From the NCBI RefSeq assembly GCF_021390675.1, contig NZ_JAJEJV010000004.1:186001-250000 (forward strand): DNA of 64,000 nucleotides, in the 5' to 3' direction. Shown here piece after piece: positions 8,879 to 19,454 of this stretch (within the stretch, counting starts at the first letter, position 1; each line of letters starts with the position of its first letter). The translations under genes and the position numbers were made by a program. The notes below the pieces were generated by a model. It was given only the letters and a program-made list of their open reading frames with translations, was not told where the DNA came from and made no database searches. Source of the stretch: Dyella sp. 2HG41-7 (GTDB lineage: Bacteria; Pseudomonadota; Gammaproteobacteria; Xanthomonadales; Rhodanobacteraceae).

Positions 8879-9979
8879 ATGCAATTCAGCATCCAACGAG
8901 AAGCTCTGCTTAAACCCTTGCAGCAGGTTGTCGGTGTCGTAGAACGTCGTCAGACGTTGCCGGTACTGGCCAATCTTCTAGTCAAAGTGAGTGATGGAAA
9001 ACTCTCCTTCACCGGCACCGATCTTGAAGTGGAGATGATTGCCGCCACCGAGGCCGACAAACTGGTTGATGGCGAAACCACCATTCCGGCGCGAAAGCTG
9101 TTCGATATCGTTCGCGCGCTGCCGGATGGCGCAAAGATCGAGCTGAAACAAAACGGCGACCGCGTTGCGTTGAACGCTGGACGCAGCCGATTCACGCTTG
9201 CGACGCTGCCGGCCACGGAATTTCCGACCATCGATGAAATCGAATTGGTCGAGCGCGTAAGCCTTCCCGAAGAGGTGCTGCGCGATCTGATGGAACGCAC
9301 GTCGTTCGCGATGGCGAACCAAGATGTTCGCTACTACCTCAACGGCATGTTGCTGGATCTTCAAGAACACGCGCTGCGCTGCGTGGCGACCGACGGCCAC
9401 CGTCTGGCGCTGAAAGAAACGCATTTGGAGAGCAAGGTCGCTGCGAGAAGGCAGATCATCATTCCGCGCAAAGGCGTGAATGAGCTGGTCGGATTGCTGG
9501 AATCGGGCGACGGTTCGGTCGAGCTGGAATTCGGGCGCAACCATTTGCGCGTGCGTCGTGGTGAAGTGGTGTTTACCTCGAAGCTGATCGACGGTCGATT
9601 CCCCGATTACGAGGCGGTGATTCCGCTTGGCGCCGACAAGCGCGCTACGCTGGATCGCGAGGTCCTTCGCGGAGCCTTGCAACGCGCAGCCATTTTGTCG
9701 AACGAGAAATATCGCGGCGTGAAACTGGAGTTCTCGCCGAACAAGCTGCGTATCGTGGCGCATAACCCGGAGCAGGAAGAGGCAGTGGAAGAGGTCGAGG
9801 CCGAAACTGGCGTGTCGGATCTGACCGTGGGCTTCAATGTCGGGTATTTGCTGGATGCGCTCAGTGCGCTGCGTGGCGAGAAGGCGCGCTTGAGTCTCCG
9901 TGACGCGCAGTCGAGCTGCTTGGTGCAAGAAGACGATAGCGAGCAGTCTCGTCACGTGATCATGCCGTTGCGGCTCTGA
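8879..9979 (+). CDS. dnaN: DNA polymerase III sliding clamp (beta subunit)
   Basis: Forms the ring-shaped processivity clamp for DNA polymerase III. 366 residues, identical in length to the E. coli clamp, with three repeated clamp domains. Recognisable segments are MQFSIQREALLKPLQQV at the start, RQTLPVLANLL, and the C-terminal MPLRL that closes the hydrophobic pocket. The frame opens 24 codons earlier, but only ATG at 8879 gives the canonical N-terminus. The gene is followed by a hairpin and then recF. Confidence 0.98.
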   Translation: MQFSIQREALLKPLQQVVGVVERRQTLPVLANLLVKVSDGKLSFTGTDLEVEMIAATEADKLVDGETTIPARKLFDIVRALPDGAKIELKQNGDRVALNAGRSRFTLATLPATEFPTIDEIELVERVSLPEEVLRDLMERTSFAMANQDVRYYLNGMLLDLQEHALRCVATDGHRLALKETHLESKVAARRQIIIPRKGVNELVGLLESGDGSVELEFGRNHLRVRRGEVVFTSKLIDGRFPDYEAVIPLGADKRATLDREVLRGALQRAAILSNEKYRGVKLEFSPNKLRIVAHNPEQEEAVEEVEAETGVSDLTVGFNVGYLLDALSALRGEKARLSLRDAQSSCLVQEDDSEQSRHVIMPLRL

Positions 9980-10023
9980 CTTCCTATTTCATGCGGTTAA
10001 CTCGTTTGGTTGCCTTTTTGCAG

Positions 10024-10055
10024 CGCCGGAGCCCAAAGCTCCGGCGTTGTCGTTT
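10024..10055 (+). terminator. Hairpin between dnaN and recF, terminator or attenuator
   Basis: Nine-base perfect stem CGCCGGAGC / GCTCCGGCG with loop CCAAA, then TTGTCGTTT. The T tract is interrupted, so partial termination before recF is plausible. The hairpin ends about 25 bases before the recF start. Confidence 0.6.
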
Positions 10056-10070
10056 GGAAGCTCGGTAGGC

Positions 10071-11150
10071 ATGAGGCTGGAGCGATTACATCTTCAGGGG
10101 CTGCGGTGCATCGGCGATGTCGCCATCGATCTCGCGGCCGGATTCAACGTTTTGGTGGGCGCCAATGGCGCTGGGAAGACGTCCGTGCTGGAGGCGGCTT
10201 TTTTGTTGTCGCACGGCAGGTCTTTCCGCAGCGGTGCTCGCGAGGCGCTGATACAGCGAGGGGCGGGCGGGTTGAATATTTTTTCAGCGGTTCGGCACGA
10301 CGATGGGCAGATTCACCGCTTGGGTTTGGGTCGGGTAGGCTCGCGCTGGGAAGCGCGTCTTGACGGCGAGGATGTTCAGGTCGGTCAATTGATCCGCGAA
10401 TGCGCTGTGGTTTGTTTCGAACCAGGCTCTCATGCGTTGATCGCTGGATCGGCGGAAGAGCGACGTCGATTCCTGGACTGGGGTGTGTTCCACGTGGAAC
10501 ACGAGTTCTTGTCGACTTGGCGGCGCTATCAACGGGCGTTAAAGCAGCGAAACAGTCTTCTCCGTGGCAATGCCATGCCGGAGGAGAGCCTTCTCGGACC
10601 ATGGGAGCACGAGCTGGCTCGCGCAGGATCTCAGATCGACCAATGGCGCAGGGAGTACTTGGACGCCTTGCTGCCGTACCTTCGCGAACAGGCAGCCCTG
10701 CTCCTGCCTGAGTTGGGTACGGTAGAGCTTCGCTATCGTGCTGGCTGGCCGGATGATTCCGATTTGGCTGAGGTGCTTGCCTCTCAACGCGGGAGGGACC
10801 AGGGGCGGGGCCATACGACCTCGGGTGCGCATCGGGCCGATTGGTCCATCTCGTTCCAGTTTGCCCCCCAACGGGAACATCTATCCCGAGGCCAGGAGAA
10901 ATTGACCGCGCTGATCTGCGTGCTGGCCCAGGCCTGGCTGGACGCCCAGTATCGCGGTGAGTGGCCGGTTATTTGCCTGGACGACCTCGCTTCGGAGCTC
11001 GACCAGGACCACCAGGCAGCCGTGGTGGGCAGCTTGGCAGGCACTCAGGCGCAAGTACTGATCTCCGGAACCGAGCTGCCTAGGGTCCTGGAGCGTTCAC
11101 CCGTGAAATTGTTCCACGTGGAACAAGGACATTTGACGCCTCAGGTATAA
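10071..11150 (+). CDS. recF: DNA replication and repair protein RecF
   Basis: SMC-like ATPase that with RecO and RecR loads RecA at single-strand gaps. 359 residues with Walker A GANGAGKTS at about 34-42, the signature LSRGQEKL and Walker B VICLDDLASELD. ATG at 10071 gives the normal MRLERLHLQGLR start. Two perfect parS palindromes lie inside the gene at codons 139-145 and 347-352; both encode FHVE in the same frame, so the protein sequence accommodates the DNA site. gyrB starts 75 bases after the stop. Confidence 0.96.
   Translation: MRLERLHLQGLRCIGDVAIDLAAGFNVLVGANGAGKTSVLEAAFLLSHGRSFRSGAREALIQRGAGGLNIFSAVRHDDGQIHRLGLGRVGSRWEARLDGEDVQVGQLIRECAVVCFEPGSHALIAGSAEERRRFLDWGVFHVEHEFLSTWRRYQRALKQRNSLLRGNAMPEESLLGPWEHELARAGSQIDQWRREYLDALLPYLREQAALLLPELGTVELRYRAGWPDDSDLAEVLASQRGRDQGRGHTTSGAHRADWSISFQFAPQREHLSRGQEKLTALICVLAQAWLDAQYRGEWPVICLDDLASELDQDHQAAVVGSLAGTQAQVLISGTELPRVLERSPVKLFHVEQGHLTPQV
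10485..10502. other. parS centromere site 1 (inside recF)
   Basis: An 18-base perfect palindrome GTGTTCCACGTGGAACAC. Its 16-base core TGTTCCACGTGGAACA matches the parS sequence known from Pseudomonas and is related to the general consensus with a TTCACGTGAA centre. ParB from the parAB locus at 31.5-33.2 kb is the expected binder. Confidence 0.9.
11109..11126. other. parS centromere site 2 (near the end of recF)
   Basis: An 18-base perfect palindrome TTGTTCCACGTGGAACAA with the same 16-base core as site 1, 624 bases further on. It lies in the last 15 codons of recF, about 100 bases before the gyrB start. Two close sites would favour ParB loading near the origin. Confidence 0.9.
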
Positions 11151-13640
<2,490 letters not shown>

Positions 13641-13650
13641 TCGACAACAC

Positions 13651-13680
13651 GAGCTGCGAGAATTGCTCGCAGCTCGCTTT
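13651..13680 (+). terminator. Terminator-like hairpin after gyrB
   Basis: Ten-base perfect stem GAGCTGCGAG / CTCGCAGCTC with loop AATTG, followed by GCTTT. It lies 11 bases after the gyrB stop. The T tract is short. Confidence 0.65.
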
Positions 13681-13950
13681 GGTGCGCAGCCTCGCATTAA
13701 CGCATTAATACAAGACAACACACGTATACACGCTCGTCACGGCTAGCACTCAATTCTTTCGGACGAAATCGCGTAACTTTTCGACGAAGGATGCGTACGC
13801 GTATGGCCGCGAGGTTGTAACTGTTTGATTTTAATCAGGGTTTAATGCGGCAATGCAGCTTGTTATCGGTAGCACTGTCAGGTTAATCTCAGTGATCCCC
13901 CGCACAGCTTGTGCGTGAAATTCGACTCCTTTCCATTTTTGAGGAACGCC
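13681..13950. other. Intergenic region, gyrB to TPR protein
   Basis: With the gyrB hairpin this forms a gap of 310 bases without a gene. It is more AT-rich than its surroundings and must hold the promoter of the TPR gene. A Shine-Dalgarno (TTGAGGAA) lies just before 13951. I see no other structured element or convincing small ORF. Confidence 0.5.
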
Positions 13951-15252
13951 ATGACACACGCTTCCCTGAAGATGCTGGCCGGTGCAGCGATTGCGCTGAT
14001 GTTGGCAAGCACTCCGGCGCTAGCGAGCGACAAATCGTCGTCGAGCGACCAGCAGAAAGCGGCACCGCTGTATCCCAACGCGACCCGCAAAGAACCCAAG
14101 CTGGATTTGACGGACAAGAAAGAGCAGGAAGCGCTCAACAAAGGTCTCGACGCCGCACAAGCGAACAACAAAGACGAGGCGACGCAAATTCTGCAACCGC
14201 TCGCCGACAGCGCGAAGAGCAAATACGTGCAAGCCATGGCGATGCAAGGTCTCGCTCGCGTCCACGCGATCAACAACGACGTGCCGGGCGGCATCGATTT
14301 GCTGAAGCGTTCTCTCGACAACGGCGTCATGCCGAATGATGCCTACTTCCAGCTCGAGTTCGAACTGGCGACCTTCTACGTGCTCAACCAGCAATATCAA
14401 CCGGCGATCGACACTGTCGAAAAGTGGCGCGCCGAAGGTAAGAAGGAAACGCCCGAGTCGTACGCGCTCGAAGGCGAAGCGTATTACCGCATGCAGAAAT
14501 ATCCGGAATCGATTGCAGCGCTGAAGAAAGCGCAGTCGATGACGGACAAACCGGATCCGCGTTGGAATCAGTTGCTGCTGCTCGACTACAACGATTCCGG
14601 ACAAAAAGATAAAGCTGCTGAAATCGCGAACCAACAGGTTTCTAGCACGCCTACCGATCCCAACAGCTTCCACAACGCGCTGAGTCTGGACATCCAGATG
14701 CAGAAATATCCCGACGCGTTGAAGCTGATGGAGCAAGGTAAAGAGAAAGGCTTGCTCACGACCGAAAGCGATTACGTGACAATGGCCAAGTTGTATTTGA
14801 ACGTCGCGCAGGATTCTTCTACGCAAGATCCGAGCGTCGATTCGGAAAAAGCCGTGCAAGTGCTGCAAGAAGGCATGAGCAAGGGCGTCGTGAAATCCTC
14901 CGCAGAAAACTATGTGCTGATGGGCGATGCGCACATGATCGGTGGAGACGGAAACGCCGCTGCCGATTCGTACAAGAAGGCCGTGCCGCTTTCCAGCGAT
15001 GGCGAAGCCGCTTACAAAGCCGGTGTCGCACTTGTGACACAGAACGAGTACAGCGCCGCCAAACCGCTACTGCAGCAAGCCATCAGCAAAGGCGTGAAGC
15101 ATAAGGGCAAGGCTTATATGGCACTCGCTCAAGCGAACGTAGGTCTCAAGGACAAGGCCGCTGCAGCGACAGCAGTCATGGAAGCCGAGAAGGATCCGGA
15201 AACCGCCGCGCAAGCGAAGAAATGGCTGAAAGACGCCAACATTGGCGGTTGA
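13951..15252 (+). CDS. Exported tetratricopeptide-repeat protein
   Basis: 433 residues with a Sec signal peptide (MTHASLKMLAGAAIALMLAS, cleavage near ALA-SD at about residue 26). The mature part is helical with repeated TPR-like units, for example EATQILQPLADSAKSKYVQAMAMQGLARVH, YQPAIDTVEKWR with YALEGEAYYRMQKYPESIAALKKA, and YSAAKPLLQQAI. It is probably a periplasmic scaffold. It lies directly upstream of tonB-exbB-exbD-exbD in the same direction; a link to TonB-dependent transport is inference from context. ATG at 13951 has a clear ribosome site and starts the signal peptide. Confidence 0.85.
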   Translation: MTHASLKMLAGAAIALMLASTPALASDKSSSSDQQKAAPLYPNATRKEPKLDLTDKKEQEALNKGLDAAQANNKDEATQILQPLADSAKSKYVQAMAMQGLARVHAINNDVPGGIDLLKRSLDNGVMPNDAYFQLEFELATFYVLNQQYQPAIDTVEKWRAEGKKETPESYALEGEAYYRMQKYPESIAALKKAQSMTDKPDPRWNQLLLLDYNDSGQKDKAAEIANQQVSSTPTDPNSFHNALSLDIQMQKYPDALKLMEQGKEKGLLTTESDYVTMAKLYLNVAQDSSTQDPSVDSEKAVQVLQEGMSKGVVKSSAENYVLMGDAHMIGGDGNAAADSYKKAVPLSSDGEAAYKAGVALVTQNEYSAAKPLLQQAISKGVKHKGKAYMALAQANVGLKDKAAAATAVMEAEKDPETAAQAKKWLKDANIGG

Positions 15253-15279
15253 TTTTCGAAGCGTTAGGTGAGTGTTAGC

Positions 15280-15319
15280 TAGGCGAATGGACGTCTATAA
15301 GAATGTCATCCTTCGCCTA
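15280..15319 (+). terminator. Possible terminator hairpin after the TPR gene
   Basis: TAGGCGAA (15280-15287) pairs with TTCGCCTA (15312-15319) and extends inward with GGA / TCC past one bulged base. No T tract follows, so the terminator role is uncertain; it could also be an operator upstream of tonB. Confidence 0.4.
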
Positions 15320-15471
15320 CACAAAAGCTATACAAACGCCATGTGCTGTTGTACCGTTGGACTTTTCCCGTATTGTCCAGTGGCAAATGTCACCCTCTTT
15401 GGGAACAGCTTTGCCGCTGGATGCTGCGACCACGTCATTCCGATTGACTAGATCCTGATTGAAAGCGACAG

Positions 15472-16131
15472 ATGGCCTCAAGTAACGAAGACACCGGCGT
15501 AAAGCCGTTCAGTTGGGGACGCACATGGGCGCTGGCGGTAGCCATCGCGCTGCATGCTTTTGCTTTCCTGATACTGATCGCGCCAATGGCGCCCCCGAAA
15601 TCGGCGGAAGTTCAGAAAGAAAAGATCGTGCAGGTGAACTTCATCGAGCCGCCGCCTCCGCCACCTCCGCCGCCGCCTCCGCCGCCGGAGCCGCCGAAGC
15701 AGCCGCCGCCGAAGATCATCAAGCAGGTGGTTCCGCCGCCGACTCCGCCGCCGCCGTCACCGCCGCCGGCTGTCGAGGAAGCGTCCAACAATCCTGCTCC
15801 GTCGCCGCCGCCGGCACCCCCGGCACCTCCGGCGCCGCCAGCGGATATCCAGGCCGCCCAAGACATCAGCTACAACAGCCGCATCCAGCCGAAATATCCG
15901 CCGCAGGCTATTCGCCAACGGCATGAAGGCACGGTAACGCTGTTGATCCTGGTGGCCGTGGACGGCACGCCGAAGGACATCAAGGTTGACCAGTCCAGCG
16001 GCTTCCGCGAATTGGATCGCGCAGCAATTGAGGCAGCCCAGAAATGGCGTTTCAATGCTGAAATGAAAAACGGTAAAAAGGTTGAAGGTTACGTACGCGT
16101 ACCCGTCAACTTCAATCTCAATCAGCTGTAA
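15472..16131 (+). CDS. tonB: TonB energy-transducing protein
   Basis: Spans the periplasm and passes proton-motive energy from ExbB-ExbD to outer-membrane receptors. 219 residues: cytoplasmic tail, one membrane helix (about 18-38, WALAVAIALHAFAFLILIAP), a proline-rich linker with a run of 13 prolines from about residue 60 and further PPP blocks to residue 123, and the C-terminal TonB domain (YPPQAIRQRHEGTVTLLILV, then SSGFRELDRAAIEAAQKWRF). The linker is a nearly pure GCC/CCG/CCT repeat in DNA. It heads a tonB-exbB-exbD-exbD operon. Confidence 0.95.
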   Translation: MASSNEDTGVKPFSWGRTWALAVAIALHAFAFLILIAPMAPPKSAEVQKEKIVQVNFIEPPPPPPPPPPPPPEPPKQPPPKIIKQVVPPPTPPPPSPPPAVEEASNNPAPSPPPAPPAPPAPPADIQAAQDISYNSRIQPKYPPQAIRQRHEGTVTLLILVAVDGTPKDIKVDQSSGFRELDRAAIEAAQKWRFNAEMKNGKKVEGYVRVPVNFNLNQL

Positions 16132-16179
16132 TACCTATTACAGTTACAGTTCACGCCTGACTTTCTAAGGGTAGCGTTT

Positions 16180-16956
16180 ATGTTCCAACAGACTCCTGCT
16201 CCGTCCGAAGCCGCACCGGCTCTAGGTGGCAACGCCAATGCAATGGCGATGCAACAAATGGGTTTCCACGACCTTCTCCACAACTTCGATTTCTTGGGGT
16301 GGACGGTGTTCGTGGTACTGGTGGTGATGTCCTTCTCCTCCTGGTACTTCATCATCGCCAACGCCATCCGCAATTCGATGGTTCGTGGTCGCGCCGATGG
16401 CGTGATCAACGGCTTCTGGTCGAATAATTCGACCCAAGACGCCATCCGTGAGCTGGAAGCCCAGCCCAAGGGCGAGCCCTTCTCGAAGATCGCTCTCGAT
16501 GCCGCTTCCGCGGTTGCTCACCATCAGCAAGCTTCCGCCGGTGGCGGTCGTCTCGCCGAATCGCTGAGCCGCTCGGAATTCATCGATCGCGCTCTGCGCC
16601 AGGCCGTCGCTCGCGAAAGCCTGCGCATGGAAGGCGGTATGACGCTGCTCGCCACCGTCGGTTCGTCGGCTCCGTTCGTCGGCCTGCTCGGTACGGTGTG
16701 GGGTATTTACGGCGCGCTGATCCGCATCGCCGCTTCCGGTAACGCTTCGATGGAAGCCGTGGCCGGTCCGGTGGGTGAAGCTCTGATCATGACCGCGTTC
16801 GGTCTGTTCACCGCTATCCCGGCCGTGCTCGCCTACAACTTCTTCACCCGTTCGAACCGCCTGACCTATGCTCGTTTCGACGAATTCGCGCACGACCTGC
16901 ACGACTTCTTCGCTACCGGTGCACGCGTCGAAGGCACTGCACCGACTCATAAGTGA
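16180..16956 (+). CDS. exbB: ExbB proton channel subunit (MotA/TolQ/ExbB family)
   Basis: Pentameric inner-membrane channel subunit that harnesses proton flow for TonB. 258 residues with a first membrane helix (WTVFVVLVVMSFSSWYFII), a long cytoplasmic region, and the conserved pair of C-terminal helices containing TVGSSAPFVGLLGTVWGIYGAL and the EALIMTAFGLFTAIPAVLAYN segment. These are family hallmarks. It starts 48 bases after tonB and is followed after 11 bases by exbD. Confidence 0.95.
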   Translation: MFQQTPAPSEAAPALGGNANAMAMQQMGFHDLLHNFDFLGWTVFVVLVVMSFSSWYFIIANAIRNSMVRGRADGVINGFWSNNSTQDAIRELEAQPKGEPFSKIALDAASAVAHHQQASAGGGRLAESLSRSEFIDRALRQAVARESLRMEGGMTLLATVGSSAPFVGLLGTVWGIYGALIRIAASGNASMEAVAGPVGEALIMTAFGLFTAIPAVLAYNFFTRSNRLTYARFDEFAHDLHDFFATGARVEGTAPTHK

Positions 16957-16967
16957 GGGATTGACCC

Positions 16968-17390
16968 ATGGCGATGAGTTCCGGAAACGAATCCGGCTCG
17001 CCGATGTCGGAAATCAACGTCACGCCGCTCGTCGACGTGATGTTGGTGCTACTGATCATCTTCATGATTACGGCACCCCTGATGTCGCACCGGATTACGG
17101 TGAAGCTGCCAACGGCAAACCCCAAGACTGCCGATGAAGCGCCGAAGACTGAGCCGATTGACTTGGCCATCAAGGACGATGGCAACATGTACCTCAACGA
17201 CAGTCAGCAGCCGATTACTGACACGGAGTTGAAGTCGAAATTCGTGGTCTTTGCGTCGATGACTCCGCAGCCCGAGCTGCAGATTCGCGCCGCCAAGGAC
17301 ACCGAGTTCAAGACGGTCCGCAAAGTGCTTGGTGAAGCCAAGGATTCGGGCATGGTCCACGTCGGTTTCATGACGACCGGCAAGGAGTGA
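16968..17390 (+). CDS. exbD1: ExbD biopolymer transport protein, first copy
   Basis: 140 residues: short cytoplasmic N-terminus, one membrane helix with PLVDVMLVLLIIFMITAP, where the Asp is the family's proton-carrying residue, and a periplasmic domain. The EINVTPLVDVM start is typical of ExbD/TolR. The second copy shares this helix almost exactly but diverges in the periplasmic domain, so the two probably arose by duplication and specialised. Stop to the next start is 6 bases. Confidence 0.94.
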   Translation: MAMSSGNESGSPMSEINVTPLVDVMLVLLIIFMITAPLMSHRITVKLPTANPKTADEAPKTEPIDLAIKDDGNMYLNDSQQPITDTELKSKFVVFASMTPQPELQIRAAKDTEFKTVRKVLGEAKDSGMVHVGFMTTGKE

Positions 17391-17396
17391 CGAGCC

Positions 17397-17816
17397 ATGG
17401 CATTCAGTAGTGGAAGTGGCAAAGGCCCGATGGCCGACATCAACGTTACGCCGCTCGTCGACGTGATGTTGGTGCTGCTGATCATCTTCATGATCACGGC
17501 GCCGATCATGACCCACAAAATCAAGATCGACTTGCCGCAGCCGAACCCGAACGTGATTCCGCCGTCGAATCCGCCGGAGCCGGTGCACTTGAAGATCGAC
17601 CAGTCGGGTGCGTTCTATTGGAACGACACGCCGGTCGACGAGGCACAGCTGAAAACGCAGATCGCGGTCATTGCGACCAAGAGCGAAGCGGATCAGCCGG
17701 AAGTACAAATCGATGCAGCGGATCAGGTCCCGTACCAGGTTGTTGCTCGCGTGCTGGCTGACGCGAAGAGCTATGGTCTGAACAAGATCGGCTTTACCGA
17801 TAGCAATGGGCAGTAA
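17397..17816 (+). CDS. exbD2: ExbD biopolymer transport protein, second copy
   Basis: 139 residues with DINVTPLVDVMLVLLIIFMITAP nearly identical to exbD1. The periplasmic domain (after MTHKIKIDLPQPNPN) differs markedly. Two ExbD paralogues after exbB are known from Xanthomonas, where the second is not required for iron uptake but matters in other TonB-linked traits; whether that holds here is unknown. Last gene of the operon, followed by a strong terminator. Confidence 0.94.
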   Translation: MAFSSGSGKGPMADINVTPLVDVMLVLLIIFMITAPIMTHKIKIDLPQPNPNVIPPSNPPEPVHLKIDQSGAFYWNDTPVDEAQLKTQIAVIATKSEADQPEVQIDAADQVPYQVVARVLADAKSYGLNKIGFTDSNGQ

Positions 17817-17870
17817 TTAGCGGCGGTTGAATCGGAACAGTTCAACCGCATCGCCAAGCGTTACCCGCAG

Positions 17871-17897
17871 AACCCCCGCGCAAGCGGGGGTTTCTGT
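17871..17897 (+). terminator. Rho-independent terminator of the tonB operon
   Basis: Nine-base perfect stem AACCCCCGC / GCGGGGGTT with a GCAA tetraloop, followed by TTCTG. It lies between the convergent exbD2 and pdxJ genes, 55 bases after the exbD2 stop. Confidence 0.85.
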
Positions 17898-17953
17898 TTG
17901 TGAAGCGGGGAAATAACGCGAGGAAAACCGACAGCCGTTTAGACGGCTAAACG

Positions 17954-18697
17954 TCAGCGAAGAATCTGCAGATAGTTGCGCACGGTCGACACCATGCCTT
18001 CGTACAACGCTTCGCCGATCAGGGCGTGTCCGATCGATACTTCGGCCAGGCCGGGAATCGCGGCGCGCAACGTTCCAAGATTCGCTTGGCTCAGATCGTG
18101 ACCCGCGTTGACCGCCAATCCCGCCTGCTGCGCACGGCGCGCCGTCTCCACGCACAATTCAAGTGGTTCCTTCGCGTCGCCTTCGGCGAACGCGTGCGCA
18201 TAAGGCCCGGTATAAATTTCGACGCGTTGCGCGCCGATCTCGGCAGCGTGCTCGAAACCCGTCGCACCCGGATCGACAAAGAGACTTACGCGACAACCCA
18301 ATTCGCGAAGCTCCGCAACGAGCGGTCGCAGACGCTCCATATCGTGAGCGAGATCGAATCCGTGATCGGACGTAATCTGCCCGTCGCTGTCGGGCACCAG
18401 CGTCACCTGGGTCGGCCGCACTTCGCGCGCGAGCGCAATCAAACCCGGATATTCCCCGCGCGGCGCAGCGAAGGGATTACCCTCGATGTTGTATTCCACA
18501 CGTCCGCGCAACACCGATGCCAAAGTGCGCACGTCGTCGGGCCGCACGTGCCGCATATCCGGGCGCGGATGCACGGTGATGCCGCCGCATCCGGCTTCGA
18601 TACATGTCACCGCGGCGCGCGCGATATCGGGTTCATTCCCGCCGCGCGAATTGCGCAGCACGGCGATCTTGTTGAGATTGACGCTAAGCAGGGTCAT
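17954..18697 (-). CDS. pdxJ: Pyridoxine 5'-phosphate synthase PdxJ
   Basis: Condenses 3-amino-2-oxopropyl phosphate with deoxyxylulose 5-phosphate to form pyridoxine 5'-phosphate. 247 residues, a TIM barrel. Recognisable are [16 protein letters not shown] at the start, [26 protein letters not shown] and [11 protein letters not shown] near the end. The frame is open 41 codons upstream into the neighbouring gene region; ATG at 18697 gives the canonical start. It lies 43 bases after the phosphopantetheinyl transferase gene on the same strand. Confidence 0.95.
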   Translation of the reverse strand: MTLLSVNLNKIAVLRNSRGGNEPDIARAAVTCIEAGCGGITVHPRPDMRHVRPDDVRTLASVLRGRVEYNIEGNPFAAPRGEYPGLIALAREVRPTQVTLVPDSDGQITSDHGFDLAHDMERLRPLVAELRELGCRVSLFVDPGATGFEHAAEIGAQRVEIYTGPYAHAFAEGDAKEPLELCVETARRAQQAGLAVNAGHDLSQANLGTLRAAIPGLAEVSIGHALIGEALYEGMVSTVRNYLQILR

Positions 18698-18740
18698 GAA
18701 GATTCGAGACCGATCTCGTGGGTCGGACACAGTGCTACGT

Positions 18741-19421
18741 TCAAGCGCTGTCGGCAAGTGTCCCCATGACAATGGCCTGCGCGGGCCCTCGCCAAGCGAC
18801 GCAGGCGACGTAGCCGGCATTCAGCGATATCGGTTGGAGTTGCCACTGTGTGGCGTCGTCCCCATCGAGCCAGATCAGCTGCGGTGTTGCGGGAGACACT
18901 GTCAATCGGAGGCGATCCAATCCAAACGCAATACCGCGGCCCATCGCTTTAAGTACGGCTTCTTTACCCGTCCAGAGCTGGAGAAAGCCCTGATCCCGTT
19001 GCGCATCGTCGAGCGCCGTCAAGGCGGATGTTTCGTCCGGATGAAAGAAGCGTTCCGCGATTTCCATGGCGTGCGCACGCGGACGAAGACGTTCGACATC
19101 GATGCCCGGAACAATGCCACGCGCTAGAGCGACCAGCGCGATATCGCCGCTATGCGACCAGTTGAATTGGAGATGCCGGTTCCACGGCTCCGCAAGTTCC
19201 GGCCGTCCGTGTTCGCCTTCCACAAACGCAACCGCGTCCGCCGACAAGCCCAGATACGCCCCCAACAACGCGCGCAAAGGTTCGCGACGTTGTGTGCGCT
19301 CGTAGCGAAGCTGCCACACATGGATCGTGTCGCCATCCAATGCGGCCGCCATGTCGGCGACGTCTTGGCCCAAAGAGGTTTGCATACGCGCATGCTGCCG
19401 GAACGCAGCCGCGCGATACAA
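18741..19421 (-). CDS. Sfp-type 4'-phosphopantetheinyl transferase
   Basis: Attaches phosphopantetheine from CoA to carrier-protein domains. Two key motifs are present: GIDVE (Mg-binding) at about 115 and [16 protein letters not shown] at about 155, the Sfp-superfamily W-x-x-KEA-x-x-K signature. FNWSHSGD is the usual upstream motif. The size (226 residues, or 214 from an internal ATG at 19385) fits the Sfp class rather than the short AcpS class. It sits between acs and pdxJ on the same strand. No polyketide or nonribosomal synthetase is in the window, so its carrier-protein target is unknown; fatty-acid ACP or an aryl polyene system elsewhere is possible. Confidence 0.9.
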   Translation of the reverse strand: MYRAAAFRQHARMQTSLGQDVADMAAALDGDTIHVWQLRYERTQRREPLRALLGAYLGLSADAVAFVEGEHGRPELAEPWNRHLQFNWSHSGDIALVALARGIVPGIDVERLRPRAHAMEIAERFFHPDETSALTALDDAQRDQGFLQLWTGKEAVLKAMGRGIAFGLDRLRLTVSPATPQLIWLDGDDATQWQLQPISLNAGYVACVAWRGPAQAIVMGTLADSA

Positions 19422-19454
19422 GCGCCGCTGCGTCGAATGAAGGGCTGGCGCGCC

